Positions 17,810 through 26,765 of a DNA stretch of 64,000 bases are shown piece by piece (within the stretch, counting starts at the first letter, position 1; every line of letters begins with the position of its first letter). A model generated the notes under the pieces. That model had not been told where the DNA came from. It was given only the letters and a program-made list of their open reading frames with translations, and did no database searches. This stretch comes from Chryseobacterium gleum (GTDB taxonomy: Bacteria > Bacteroidota > Bacteroidia > Flavobacteriales_D > Crocinitomicaceae). The position numbers and the translations under genes are program-made. The stretch spans positions 62,001-126,000 of the forward strand of contig CAMDFX010000001.1 in NCBI GenBank assembly GCA_945897805.1. Direction: 5' to 3'.

Positions 17810-18829
17810 ATGTCAAAAATGATCACACTTCATGAGTTTATCATGGATCGCCAGTCAGAATTTCAATATGCTTCAGGCGAATTATCTAGATTATTAAATG
17901 ACATCGCTGTGGCCTCGAAAGTGGTTAGTCGCGATGTTAGAAGAGCTGGTTTGACAGATGATATTTTAGGCGCACAAGGCGAAACGAATATACAAGGTGA
18001 AGAACAACAAAAATTAGACGTAGTAGCTGATATTCAATTCATTAAAATGTTTGAATCAGGTGGTGAAGTTTGCGGAATTGCATCTGAAGAAAATGATGAT
18101 TTCATGGCTTTTGAAAGTGATTTGTCAAAGGCTGGAAATTATGTGGTGCTTTTTGACCCATTAGATGGTTCATCAAACATTGACGTAAATGTTTCTATCG
18201 GAACTATTTTTTCAATTTACAGACGTGTTTCACCAGTTGGCACAAAAGCTACTTTGGAAGATATGTTGCAGCCAGGCACAAAGCAAGTTGCTGCTGGATA
18301 TGTACTTTACGGTTCTTCCACTATGTTGGTTTACACAACAGGACATGGTGTGAACGGTTTTACATTAGAACCTTCAATTGGAGAATATTGTCTTTCACAT
18401 CCAAACATGAAAATGCCCGAAAAAAGCCGTCTCTATGGAATGAACGAAGGAAACATTGAAATTTGTCATCCAGGAATTAAAGATTACGCGAAATATTGTC
18501 AATCATTTGAAAATGATTTTGGTGCGCCATATTCCGGCAGATATATTGGTTCATTAGTTGCTGATTTCCATAGAAATTTGATCAAAGGCGGAATTTACAT
18601 TTATCCTGCAACAACGACTTCTCCAAATGGAAAATTGCGTTTGTTATATGAATGTAATCCATTGGCGATGTTGGCTGAACAAGCTGGTGGATTGGCAGTT
18701 ACGGAAACGGAGCGTGTGTTGGATATCGTTCCTACAGCTTTGCACCAACGTTGTGGCTACATCACAGGTTCCAAAAACCAAGTGGAGAAAGTTCAAGAAT
18801 TGATTGCAGCAAGAGAATCTCAAAAATAA
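17810..18829 (+). CDS. fbp: Fructose-1,6-bisphosphatase class I
   Basis: A 339-residue enzyme that hydrolyses fructose-1,6-bisphosphate in gluconeogenesis. It shows the metal-binding [11 protein letters not shown] (about 113-123), the GTIFSIYRR strand following it, ASEENDD (about 87-93) and the substrate-binding [15 protein letters not shown] near the C-terminus. Length fits class I enzymes. I start at MSKMITL because a promoter match ends 13 nt before it. It is convergent with the E1 gene, with a 21-bp gap. Confidence 0.95.
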   Translation: MSKMITLHEFIMDRQSEFQYASGELSRLLNDIAVASKVVSRDVRRAGLTDDILGAQGETNIQGEEQQKLDVVADIQFIKMFESGGEVCGIASEENDDFMAFESDLSKAGNYVVLFDPLDGSSNIDVNVSIGTIFSIYRRVSPVGTKATLEDMLQPGTKQVAAGYVLYGSSTMLVYTTGHGVNGFTLEPSIGEYCLSHPNMKMPEKSRLYGMNEGNIEICHPGIKDYAKYCQSFENDFGAPYSGRYIGSLVADFHRNLIKGGIYIYPATTTSPNGKLRLLYECNPLAMLAEQAGGLAVTETERVLDIVPTALHQRCGYITGSKNQVEKVQELIAARESQK

Positions 18830-18850
18830 TCCTGACAAATCAATGGTTAT

Positions 18851-20854
18851 TTAATAATTAGCCAATTCCACCAAAGCGTCAAGCAACCTTTGTTTTGGCA
18901 AGAAATTATCCTCTAATGAATTAGTAAACGGAACGGGAGTATCAAGCGACGCAACTCTTTTTACAGGTGCATCTAGGCTTGAGAAACAATTTTCGTTGAT
19001 GATTGAAACCAATTCACCGCCAATTCCTCCAGTCAAACAATCTTCGTGAAGCACGATTACTTTTCCTGTTTTGCGCACAGAATTGTATATTGCTTCGGTG
19101 TCTAATGGTGCCAACGTTCTCAAATCTAGAATATCGATTGAGATTGAAGGATTTTTTTCAGCGGCTTCCATCGCCCAGTGAACACCCATTCCGTATGTAA
19201 TAATTGAAACATCTATTCCTTCAGAAATTGTTCTCGCTTTTCCGATCTCGACTGTGTAAAAATCGTCAGAAACGTCTTCTCGAATGGAACGATATAAGTT
19301 TTTGTGCTCGAAAAACATGACTGGATTTGGATCTTCAATCGCTGCGGCAAGCAAACCTTTGGCATCACCTGGAAATGCTGGATAAACGATTTTAAGTCCT
19401 GGCGTGTGAAAAAACCATGCTTCGTTGCTTTGACTGTGAAATGGTCCTGCTGCGGAACCAGCTCCTGTCGGCATTCTCACCACAACATCCGCATTTTGTC
19501 CCCACCGCCAGTGGATTTTAGCTAAATTATTGACAATTTGATTGAATCCACAAGTCACGAAATCAGCGAATTGCATTTCAACAACGGCTTTCATTCCGGC
19601 GATTGATAATCCTAAACCTGCACCAACAATGGCTGACTCACAAATTGGTGTATTGCGAACCCTGGCTTTTCCAAATTCCTCCACAAAACCTTCTGTAATT
19701 TTGAAAACACCACCATATTCAGCAACATCTTGCCCCATGATAATTAATTCAGGATATTTTTGCATCGATTGTTTTAAACCATCTTGTATGGCATCGATGT
19801 AACGTTTTTCTGTTTTTTTATCAGTTGCTGGTTCGATAATTTTTTGCTCAAAAGGCGCAAATAAATCGTTCACTTCGTCCTCAGTATTAGGAGTGATATT
19901 TTCCTCGGCAAAAGCCAAATCTAAACCGTCTTGAATTTCTCTTTTGATATCAGCTGTAATTTGATTGACCAATTCGTCGTTCAAAACATTGATTTCTCGT
20001 AAATACATTTCATAATTGACTACAGGATCTTTTTTTGCCCACAAATCTTGAAGTCCATCAGGATAATATTTCGTTCCTGATGCTTCTTCGTGACCACGCA
20101 TTCTGAAAGTCATGAATTCTAATAAAAACGGTCTTGGTTTTTGGCGAATTGAAGCAGCAATTTTTCTAACCGTTGAAATCACCTGCAATATGTTGTTTCC
20201 ATCTACTTGAAAAGCATCCATGCCGTAACCGATGCCTTTGTCGATGAATTGTTTACATTTAAATTGCTCGTTACTAGGCGTTGAAAGTCCCCAAGCGTTG
20301 TTCTCGATCCCGAAAATTACTGGCAAATCCCATACCGCAGCAACGTTTAATGCTTCGTGAAAATCTCCTTCACTTGCGCCACCATCGCCTGTAAAAACAA
20401 GCGTTGCTTTTTGCTCGTTTTTCAAGTTGGAAGCCAAGGCAATTCCATCAGCGATGCCCAATTGTGGTCCGAGATGTGAAATCATTCCCACGATTTTGTA
20501 TTCGTTTGTTCCAAAGTGAAAAGAGCGGTCTCTGCCTTTCGTGAAACCTGACATTTTTCCTTGAAATTGAGCAAATAAACGGTTCAACGGAATTCCTCTT
20601 GTGGTAAAAATCCCCAAGTTGCGGTGCATTGGCAATAAATATTCATCGTCATTCATTCCCAAGGCAGAACCGACAGAAATTCCCTCTTGACCCCAACCGG
20701 AAAACCATTTTGTGATTTTTCCTTGGCGCAACAAGATGAGCATTTTTTCTTCAATCAAACGGGGTTTAAGGATAGATTTATAGATAGAAATTAATTCCTG
20801 ATCTTCAAAATCTGTTCTGTCGTATTGAATCGTTCTTTTTTCGAGAAGTTCCAT
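18851..20854 (-). CDS. Fused E1 alpha/beta 2-oxoacid dehydrogenase (probably 2-oxoisovalerate dehydrogenase)
   Basis: A 667-residue single-chain E1. The N-terminal alpha half has the thiamine-diphosphate motif TGDGGASEGDFHEALN, ending in NN of GIENNAWG (about 150-190), and the phosphorylation-loop-like RMRGHEEASGTKYY. From about residue 330 the beta half follows, with GQDVAEYGGVFK, a GAGSAAGPFHSQS block and HEDCLTGGIGGELV. The fusion is common in Bacteroidota, where it is annotated as branched-chain 2-oxoacid or pyruvate-type E1; I favour branched-chain on overall resemblance. No E2 or E3 gene is in the window. An exact promoter match (minus strand TAGTTTTG, 20877-20884) lies 23 nt upstream. 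Confidence 0.85.
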   Translation of the reverse strand: MELLEKRTIQYDRTDFEDQELISIYKSILKPRLIEEKMLILLRQGKITKWFSGWGQEGISVGSALGMNDDEYLLPMHRNLGIFTTRGIPLNRLFAQFQGKMSGFTKGRDRSFHFGTNEYKIVGMISHLGPQLGIADGIALASNLKNEQKATLVFTGDGGASEGDFHEALNVAAVWDLPVIFGIENNAWGLSTPSNEQFKCKQFIDKGIGYGMDAFQVDGNNILQVISTVRKIAASIRQKPRPFLLEFMTFRMRGHEEASGTKYYPDGLQDLWAKKDPVVNYEMYLREINVLNDELVNQITADIKREIQDGLDLAFAEENITPNTEDEVNDLFAPFEQKIIEPATDKKTEKRYIDAIQDGLKQSMQKYPELIIMGQDVAEYGGVFKITEGFVEEFGKARVRNTPICESAIVGAGLGLSIAGMKAVVEMQFADFVTCGFNQIVNNLAKIHWRWGQNADVVVRMPTGAGSAAGPFHSQSNEAWFFHTPGLKIVYPAFPGDAKGLLAAAIEDPNPVMFFEHKNLYRSIREDVSDDFYTVEIGKARTISEGIDVSIITYGMGVHWAMEAAEKNPSISIDILDLRTLAPLDTEAIYNSVRKTGKVIVLHEDCLTGGIGGELVSIINENCFSSLDAPVKRVASLDTPVPFTNSLEDNFLPKQRLLDALVELANY

Positions 20855-20876
20855 GGATTTATATTTTTTGCGAGTA

Positions 20877-20884
20877 CAAAACTA
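20877..20884 (-). promoter_or_regulatory. Promoter of the E1 gene
   Basis: The minus strand reads TAGTTTTG, an exact TAnnTTTG match, 22 nt before the ATG at 20854. Confidence 0.55.
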
Positions 20885-20917
20885 CTAATAAGTTATCATT
20901 GAAAGAAGGCATTCTTT

Positions 20918-22117
20918 CTAAAACAAAAAGTGATTATAGGGATACCTAATTTGAAAAATGCGTTTGACTTCTTCGTAAATCACACTTTTCAAATCATCGA
21001 TATTTTCTTTGTTTTCGGCTGAAATGAAAACACAATTTTTGTTGTTCATTTTCGACATCCAAGTGCGTTTTAATTCATCTAAAGACAAATTTTCTGCAGT
21101 TCTGGGGGACAAATCATCTTCGTCTTTTTCGATGTATTCGAAGGCGTCGATCTTATTGAAAACCAAAATCATCGGCTTTTCCGTTTTGTCGATTTCTGCC
21201 AAGGTTTCATTTACCACATGGTATTGATCTTCGAAAGTCGAATGCGAAATATCGATTACATGTATCAATAAATCTGCTTCGCGCACTTCATCTAACGTTG
21301 ATTTGAAAGATTCTACCAATTGATGCGGCAATTTTCTGATAAATCCAACGGTGTCGGTTAAGAGAAACGGCAAGTTTTCAATCACCACTTTGCGCACAGT
21401 TGTATCGAGCGTGGCGAAAAGTTTATTTTCAGCAAAAACGTCAGATTTACTCAGTACATTCATCAAAGTACTTTTGCCAACATTCGTGTAACCAACCAAA
21501 GCCACACGTACCAATTGACCTCTATTTCCCCGCTGAATCGACATTTGTTTGTCAATATCTTTCAATTTTTCGCGCATCAAAGCAATTCTTGTTTGAATGA
21601 TTCGGCGGTCGGTTTCAATTTGAGATTCTCCTGGTCCACGCAAACCGATTCCTCCTTTTTGACGTTCTAAGTGGGTCCACATTCTGGTCAAACGGGGCAA
21701 CATGTATTGCAATTGAGCCAATTCAACTTGCGTTTTGGCGTGAGATGTTCGAGCACGACTGGCAAAAATATCTAGAATCAAAATGTTTCGATCCAATATT
21801 TTACATTCCAAGGCGCGTTCAATGTTGCGCAATTGAGAGGGAGAAAGTTCGTCGTCAAAAATGACCAACTCGATGTCTTTCGCTTTCACATATTCGCGAA
21901 TTTCTTCCAGTTTTCCTTTCCCAACAAATGTTTTCGGATTGGCGATGGACATTTTTTGCAAAAATTTTCGTTGCGTTGTTGCGCCAGCCGTTTCCGCCAA
22001 AAATTCCAATTCGTCAAGGTATTCGTTTGCTTGTTCCTCAGAAAGTGATTGCGTGATGATGCCCACAAGAACACACGTTTCTTCTACCGCATCAACCATT
22101 ACGTGACCTTCTTCCAT
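20918..22117 (-). CDS. hflX: GTPase HflX
   Basis: A 399-residue ribosome-associated GTPase that splits or rescues stalled ribosomes, mainly under stress. The N-terminal HflX domain has the glycine-rich NPKTFVGKGKLEE and FDDELSPSQLRNIE; the coiled-coil linker contains ERQKGGIGLRGPGESQIETD. The G domain shows G1 GYTNVGKST (about 212-220), G2 around LDTT, G3 DTVGF and G4 NKID. It directly abuts the cytochrome c gene (stop and start adjacent) as the last gene of a three-gene unit. Length is normal. Confidence 0.95.
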   Translation of the reverse strand: MEEGHVMVDAVEETCVLVGIITQSLSEEQANEYLDELEFLAETAGATTQRKFLQKMSIANPKTFVGKGKLEEIREYVKAKDIELVIFDDELSPSQLRNIERALECKILDRNILILDIFASRARTSHAKTQVELAQLQYMLPRLTRMWTHLERQKGGIGLRGPGESQIETDRRIIQTRIALMREKLKDIDKQMSIQRGNRGQLVRVALVGYTNVGKSTLMNVLSKSDVFAENKLFATLDTTVRKVVIENLPFLLTDTVGFIRKLPHQLVESFKSTLDEVREADLLIHVIDISHSTFEDQYHVVNETLAEIDKTEKPMILVFNKIDAFEYIEKDEDDLSPRTAENLSLDELKRTWMSKMNNKNCVFISAENKENIDDLKSVIYEEVKRIFQIRYPYNHFLF

Positions 22118-22447
22118 CTATTTTCTCAGGGTTTTAACAAATTCAACCAAACCATTGAGGTCTTTTTCATTGGTGATAATATCCTTGTAAGGCATCATTC
22201 CTTTTTCGTTTCCGTTCAAAATGACATTTTTAATTTTAGCGTCTGAAAGTTTACTAATTGCCAAATTTGCGGCGCCAGAACTTCCTTTTTCACCGTCCAA
22301 TCCATGACAAGCTTCGCAATGCAAAATGTACAAAGATTTAGGTTCAACTGAAGCAACATTCTCTGTGTCTTCAATTGATTTTACTTCTCCAGAACCACAG
22401 CTGGCGGCGAGAAATAAGATTCCAAGAGAGAAAAGCCTCAAAACCAT
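22118..22447 (-). CDS. Small c-type cytochrome lipoprotein
   Basis: A 109-residue protein with a lipobox LAASC (lipidated Cys17) and one haem c site CEACH (C44, C47, H48). A likely axial methionine lies in KGMMPY (M84 or M85). Monohaem class I cytochrome, attached to a membrane on the periplasmic side. Its start overlaps the upstream membrane protein by 10 bp, and hflX follows without a gap, so the three are co-transcribed. Redox partners cannot be read from the sequence. Confidence 0.88.
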   Translation of the reverse strand: MVLRLFSLGILFLAASCGSGEVKSIEDTENVASVEPKSLYILHCEACHGLDGEKGSSGAANLAISKLSDAKIKNVILNGNEKGMMPYKDIITNEKDLNGLVEFVKTLRK

Positions 22448-22872
22448 TCTGTTCCAAATCCTCTAAATGGCCAAGGAATTCCAGCCAAAATTAATATCAA
22501 TCCGATGGTAAACCATTTTACAATCGTTCCGTGTTTTACAGCAATATTCGATGCATTTTCTGCTTTTTTTCTTCCGATTGTAATCACAGCAATGGCAATT
22601 ACCATAATCAGCAAATGTTCCATTCCGTAAAAACGTGATTTAGCGGTTTTCATCCAACCCTCGACAAATGTAACATTTGGACTTTTGAAATAGAGTACCA
22701 ATCCAATTAGCAACTGGATGTGCAAGACAATCATCGCGAATAAATTCAGCATTTTGTCTTTTTTCTCATATTTTCCTTTTCCCTTGGATGATAAAGCATT
22801 GAAAATCGCCACAACCAATAATAACAATGCCACCCAACGTAAACCTGAATGTGCGTATTTTAAAATTTCCAT
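22438..22872 (-). CDS. Four-helix membrane protein, cytochrome b-like
   Basis: I start at the ATG at 22872; the TTG at 22893 falls inside an exact promoter match. The 144-residue product has four membrane helices (about 10-27, 44-61, 84-100, 117-134) and a histidine in or beside each one (H8, H51, H86, H114), a pattern that would suit one or two b-type haems. It begins with MEILKYAHSGLRW, which I recognise from Bacteroidota proteins sometimes labelled cytochrome B. The partner gene encodes a cytochrome c, which supports a redox role. Haem binding is not proven. Confidence 0.65.
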   Translation of the reverse strand: MEILKYAHSGLRWVALLLLVVAIFNALSSKGKGKYEKKDKMLNLFAMIVLHIQLLIGLVLYFKSPNVTFVEGWMKTAKSRFYGMEHLLIMVIAIAVITIGRKKAENASNIAVKHGTIVKWFTIGLILILAGIPWPFRGFGTEWF

Positions 22873-22890
22873 AATTCGTTTGTTTGAGCA

Positions 22891-22898
22891 CAAAAATA
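22891..22898 (-). promoter_or_regulatory. Promoter of the cytochrome b-like/cytochrome c/hflX unit
   Basis: The minus strand reads TATTTTTG, an exact TAnnTTTG match, 18 nt before the ATG at 22872. Confidence 0.55.
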
Positions 22899-23097
22899 CC
22901 GAATGTTAATGAAATTATTGATTTTCGTTTTGGATTCCTTTTATTATTTAGAATAAATTTAGATTAGATGGTTTGATGTTGTTTTTAAAAATGGATAAAA
23001 ATCGTTTTTCGAGAAGAAGAAAGTTCATTTACTGAACTTATCACATAACTCCTTAGGAAGGGGAGAAAAAGGAAAAAGTGTATTCAAAATTAGGTGG

Positions 23098-23388
23098 TAA
23101 TTTCGTCCCTAGCGCGACGAGATGATGCGCCTGATATCGTTTTTACCCATATTTCATTCCTACAGGATGTAGCTATGTGAGAGATTTTACACCTTCTTTC
23201 AGCCCGTATGATGTTGAAAATCATGCGTTTTTTGCTATTATATTTATTCCATCTAAAAAGGATTAGTGAACTTTTCTTAAACATTAAGCAATCGATAATT
23301 TGTCGAAAAACGAGATGTACCTCTAGGCACAAAATATGGGTAAAAAACAACACCGCAACTCATTTTCGTCGCGGTAGGGACGACATTT
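23098..23388. repeat. Long imperfect inverted repeat, MITE- or REP-like
   Basis: The outer arms are TCGTCCCTAGCGCGACGA at 23103-23120 and its complement at 23366-23383, 17 of 18 bases matching. Second arms follow inward: TTTTTACCCATATTT at 23140-23154 matches the complement of 23332-23346 over 15 of 15 bases, and weaker pairing continues (CCTA..AGG on both sides). The outer arms are also self-complementary (TCGTC/GACGA). No transposase is encoded inside. The arm sequence resembles dispersed repeats I know from Bacteroidota genomes. Confidence 0.7.
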
Positions 23389-23510
23389 GAAGAAACTCTT
23401 TTGTTAAAAATAGATCTTCATCTTTCGAAAATCAACCTAAAATTCATGCATTTAGAACTTAAAAACCTGAAAATTTCAAAAATCTAATGTTCTTATATAT
23501 TGGAAATGAG

Positions 23511-23543
23511 TCCTCCCCCTTAATCCCCCTCCAAAGGGGGAAA
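23511..23543 (-). repeat. C/G-rich interspersed repeat, copy 2 (inverted)
   Basis: The reverse complement (CCCCCTTTGGAGGGGGATTA then AGGGGGAGGAC) matches the copy at 17701-17732 with only a few differences. The two copies face each other across 5.8 kb. Confidence 0.7.
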
Positions 23544-23662
23544 AGTAAAAAGCGCCCCAAAATACTGATTTGCAAACAAGTAATTATTTTTAACTTTCTT
23601 CAAAAACTTATAACCTGTATGTTTTGTTTTTTAATTAAATTCACAACCTTAAATCACTTCTT

Positions 23663-26600
23663 ATGAGAATAATTATTCTTCTATTTCTTTGCTTTTCCTT
23701 TTGCATCAGCGCTCAAGAACTTTCTCCAAAAAATGGTTCTGCGCAATCGAAGGCAAGCTGTTACGCATTGACGAACGCCACAATTTACGTTTCTCCAACC
23801 GTTAAAATTGAGAAAGGCACAATCTTGATCAAGGATGATAAGATTATCGAAACTGGGAAAAATGTCAAAATTCCGCAGGACGCTGTAGTGATTGATTGCG
23901 CTGAAAAAACAATCATGGCAGCATTTATTGAGAGCAACACCAATTTAGGTTTGCCTGGCCAAACAGGGAGAAGACATGGAAATTCACCTCAATTAGAATC
24001 TTTGAAAAAAGGCGCTTATCATTGGAATGAAACGATTCATCCTGAGGTAAATGCAGTTGATTCATATTCTTTTGATGAAGAGAAATGTAAACAATGGTTG
24101 CAAATGGGTTTTGGAATGGTGTCAACGCACATCAACGATGGAATCATGCGCGGAACGGGAACTTTGGTTTCATTGGGTAAATCGAATTACAACAAACAAA
24201 TCTTAAAAAGTGAATCGGCGGCCTATTTTTCATTCAAAAATGGAAGTTCAAATCAAACTTATCCATCTTCACAAATGGGAAGTATTGCATTGATTAGGCA
24301 GACTTTTTATGATCAAAAATGGTATCAAAGCAACCAAAATAAAGAATTGAATTTATCGCTTGAAGCGTTGTCTACTCAAATGAGATTGCCTCTGCTTTTT
24401 CAAACGGATGACAAATTAGAAATCTTGAGAGTAGCAAAAATTGGCAAAGAATTTAACTTGAATTTTGCTTACATTGGTTCTGGAAATGAATACGAAATCA
24501 TTCCCGCCTTGAAAAAATTAAGCGGAACGCTCGTTTTACCCATTAATTTTCCTGACGCTTTCGAAGTCAAAGATCCTTACATCGCCAAACAAATTCCATT
24601 GAGCGATTTGAAAAACTGGGAATTGGCGCCTTCAAACCCTTATTTATTAAGAAAAGAAGGCATTAATATTGTTTTATCCGCAACTGGAAATGCCACGCCA
24701 GCGGATTTTTGGAAAAACATTCAAAAAGCGATTTCCAGGGGACTTTCTGCTGAAGAAGCTTTGCGTGCTTTGACCATTGCACCCGCAGAATTGTTGGGAA
24801 TTCAATCAGAATTTGGCTCCTTGGAACCGGGCAAAAAAGCAAGTTTTGTGATTTATGACAACAATCCTTTCATTCAGGAAGCAACTTTATTGGAATCTTG
24901 GTTGTTGGGTGAACAAAATATCCTCGTTCAGAAACAAACCAACGACATCAGAGGAAAATACAACGCATTGATTGACGGTGAAACAATTCCTTTCGAAATT
25001 TCCGGAACAATTGAAAAACCAACGGTGAAATTCAAAACGTTGGTGACCAAAACCGATACAATCACCAAAATCGCTAAAACTGATACAATTTCAACCAATT
25101 GTTTTGCAAATTTGATTGGCAATGATTTGACAATTCAGTTCAATTCCAAAATAGCGAAGTGGGAGGGAAGCGTGAATTTACATGCCAAAGTGAACACGAA
25201 AGTAGGCGTTTTTGAAGGCGATGGAACTTTACCTGACGGAAGATGGATTAAATGGACAGCAATCAGAAATAAGCTGAACGAAAAACCAGACGAAAATAAA
25301 CCATTTAAATTAGATTCTTTGCCATTGGGAAAAGCATGGTTCCCAAATTTGGCTTATGGTTTTGATTCGATTCCATTTAAGCAAACTATCCTAATTCAAA
25401 ATGCGACACTTTGGACCAACGAAGTCGAAGGAATTTTGGAAAAAGGAAATGTGCTAGTTGTGGATGGAAAAATTAAATATGTCGGCAAAGAAATTCCTGC
25501 ATTTCCTGTCGGAACAACAATTATTGACGCAAGTGGAAAACACGTTACGAGCGGAATTATTGACGAACATTCACACATTGCGATTTCAAAAGGAGTGAAT
25601 GAAAGCGGTCAATCGATCACGGCGGAAGTCAGTATTGGCGACGTGGTAAAATCTGATGACATCAACATTTACAGACAATTGAGTGGGGGAGTAACAGCTG
25701 CTCAATTATTGCATGGCTCAGCTAATCCAATTGGTGGTCAATCTGCATTAGTCAAACTAAAATGGGGCCATACGCCAGAAGAAATGGTGATTCCAAATTC
25801 GCCTAAATTTATCAAATTTGCATTGGGTGAAAATGTGAAGCAAGCCAATTGGGGCGACGAAAATTCGGTAAGATTTCCGCAAACGAGAATGGGTGTAGAG
25901 CAGGTCTTTTACGATGGATTTGAACGCGCTAGAAAATACCAAGCGGATAAAATCAATTGGTTGTCGCTTTCAGAAAAGAAAAGAGCACAATCTGGGTTAC
26001 AATCGCCGAGATTTGATTTGGAACTGGAAGTTTTGAGTGAGATTTTGAAAAGCGAAAGATTTATTACTTGCCATTCCTATGTGCAATCAGAAATCAATAT
26101 GTTGATGCATGTGGCAGATTCCATGGGGTTCAAAATCAATACTTTTACGCATATTTTAGAAGGTTATAAAGTGGCTGACAAAATGAAAAAACATGGAGTT
26201 GGCGCTTCCACTTTCGCTGATTGGTGGGCGTATAAATTTGAAGTAAACGATGCCATTCCCTACAATGCGGCTATTATGAATCAGCAAGGAATTGTGACGG
26301 CAATCAATTCTGATGATGCCGAAATGGGAAGAAGATTGAACCAAGAAGCTGCAAAAACTGTCAAATATGGCGGTGTTTCGGAGATTGATGCATGGAAAAT
26401 GGTGACTTTGAATCCAGCCAAATTGTTGCATTTAGACAATAAAATGGGAAGTTTGAAAATTGGGAAAGATGCAGATATCGTGATTTGGTCAACCAATCCG
26501 CTGAGTATCGCAGCTAAAGTTGAAAAAACAATCATCGATGGTGAAATTTTATTTGATGCTGAAAGAGATTTGACAATGCGTGAAAGAAATGCATCTGAAA

Positions 26601-26737
26601 AAGCGAGAATTATTTCCAAAATGTTGATGTCAAATGAAAAAGGTGAACCTGCCAAAGCATTTGAAAGGAAAAAACGCAAGGAATTTCATTGCAATACATT
26701 CGGCGAAGAAGGAAGTGAAGGCGCCAATGATCATTAA
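23663..26737 (+). CDS. Exported protein with two amidohydrolase domains
   Basis: A 1024-residue protein with a signal peptide (1-17, CISAQ). Residues about 40-420 form an amidohydrolase-like domain that lacks the HxH metal motif: the position reads IMAAFIESNTNLGL. A middle beta domain (about 430-570) follows. A second amidohydrolase domain (about 580-1000) has the metal motif DEHSHIA, a later histidine in ITCHSYV and a THILEG, and an Asp in INSDDAEMGRRL, so it is probably the active one. Large double proteins of this type are known in Bacteroidota with no clear substrate; imidazolonepropionase- or dipeptidase-like chemistry is possible. The next gene encodes a related protein 28 bp downstream. 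Confidence 0.8.
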   Translation: MRIIILLFLCFSFCISAQELSPKNGSAQSKASCYALTNATIYVSPTVKIEKGTILIKDDKIIETGKNVKIPQDAVVIDCAEKTIMAAFIESNTNLGLPGQTGRRHGNSPQLESLKKGAYHWNETIHPEVNAVDSYSFDEEKCKQWLQMGFGMVSTHINDGIMRGTGTLVSLGKSNYNKQILKSESAAYFSFKNGSSNQTYPSSQMGSIALIRQTFYDQKWYQSNQNKELNLSLEALSTQMRLPLLFQTDDKLEILRVAKIGKEFNLNFAYIGSGNEYEIIPALKKLSGTLVLPINFPDAFEVKDPYIAKQIPLSDLKNWELAPSNPYLLRKEGINIVLSATGNATPADFWKNIQKAISRGLSAEEALRALTIAPAELLGIQSEFGSLEPGKKASFVIYDNNPFIQEATLLESWLLGEQNILVQKQTNDIRGKYNALIDGETIPFEISGTIEKPTVKFKTLVTKTDTITKIAKTDTISTNCFANLIGNDLTIQFNSKIAKWEGSVNLHAKVNTKVGVFEGDGTLPDGRWIKWTAIRNKLNEKPDENKPFKLDSLPLGKAWFPNLAYGFDSIPFKQTILIQNATLWTNEVEGILEKGNVLVVDGKIKYVGKEIPAFPVGTTIIDASGKHVTSGIIDEHSHIAISKGVNESGQSITAEVSIGDVVKSDDINIYRQLSGGVTAAQLLHGSANPIGGQSALVKLKWGHTPEEMVIPNSPKFIKFALGENVKQANWGDENSVRFPQTRMGVEQVFYDGFERARKYQADKINWLSLSEKKRAQSGLQSPRFDLELEVLSEILKSERFITCHSYVQSEINMLMHVADSMGFKINTFTHILEGYKVADKMKKHGVGASTFADWWAYKFEVNDAIPYNAAIMNQQGIVTAINSDDAEMGRRLNQEAAKTVKYGGVSEIDAWKMVTLNPAKLLHLDNKMGSLKIGKDADIVIWSTNPLSIAAKVEKTIIDGEILFDAERDLTMRERNASEKARIISKMLMSNEKGEPAKAFERKKRKEFHCNTFGEEGSEGANDH

Positions 26738-26765
26738 AAAATTATCGAAATAAAATATTGAAGAA

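Larger units (their letters stand above)
22899..23662. other. 760-bp non-coding region with repeats
   Basis: No believable gene is present. The region holds a long imperfect inverted repeat (23098-23388) and the second copy of the C/G-rich repeat (23511-23543). Short open frames here translate the repeat arms and have no coding character. The remainder is AT-rich and unremarkable, including the approach to the next gene. Confidence 0.7.

Noticed and set aside
21460-21480. Third AAAGTACTTT palindrome, inside hflX
   Set aside because: It lies in coding sequence far from the regulator module and is probably a chance match.
23090-23390. Open reading frames of 60-87 residues on both strands (one containing SHIATSCRNEIWVK)
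   Set aside because: They translate the arms of the inverted repeat at 23098-23388; there is no start context or coding character.
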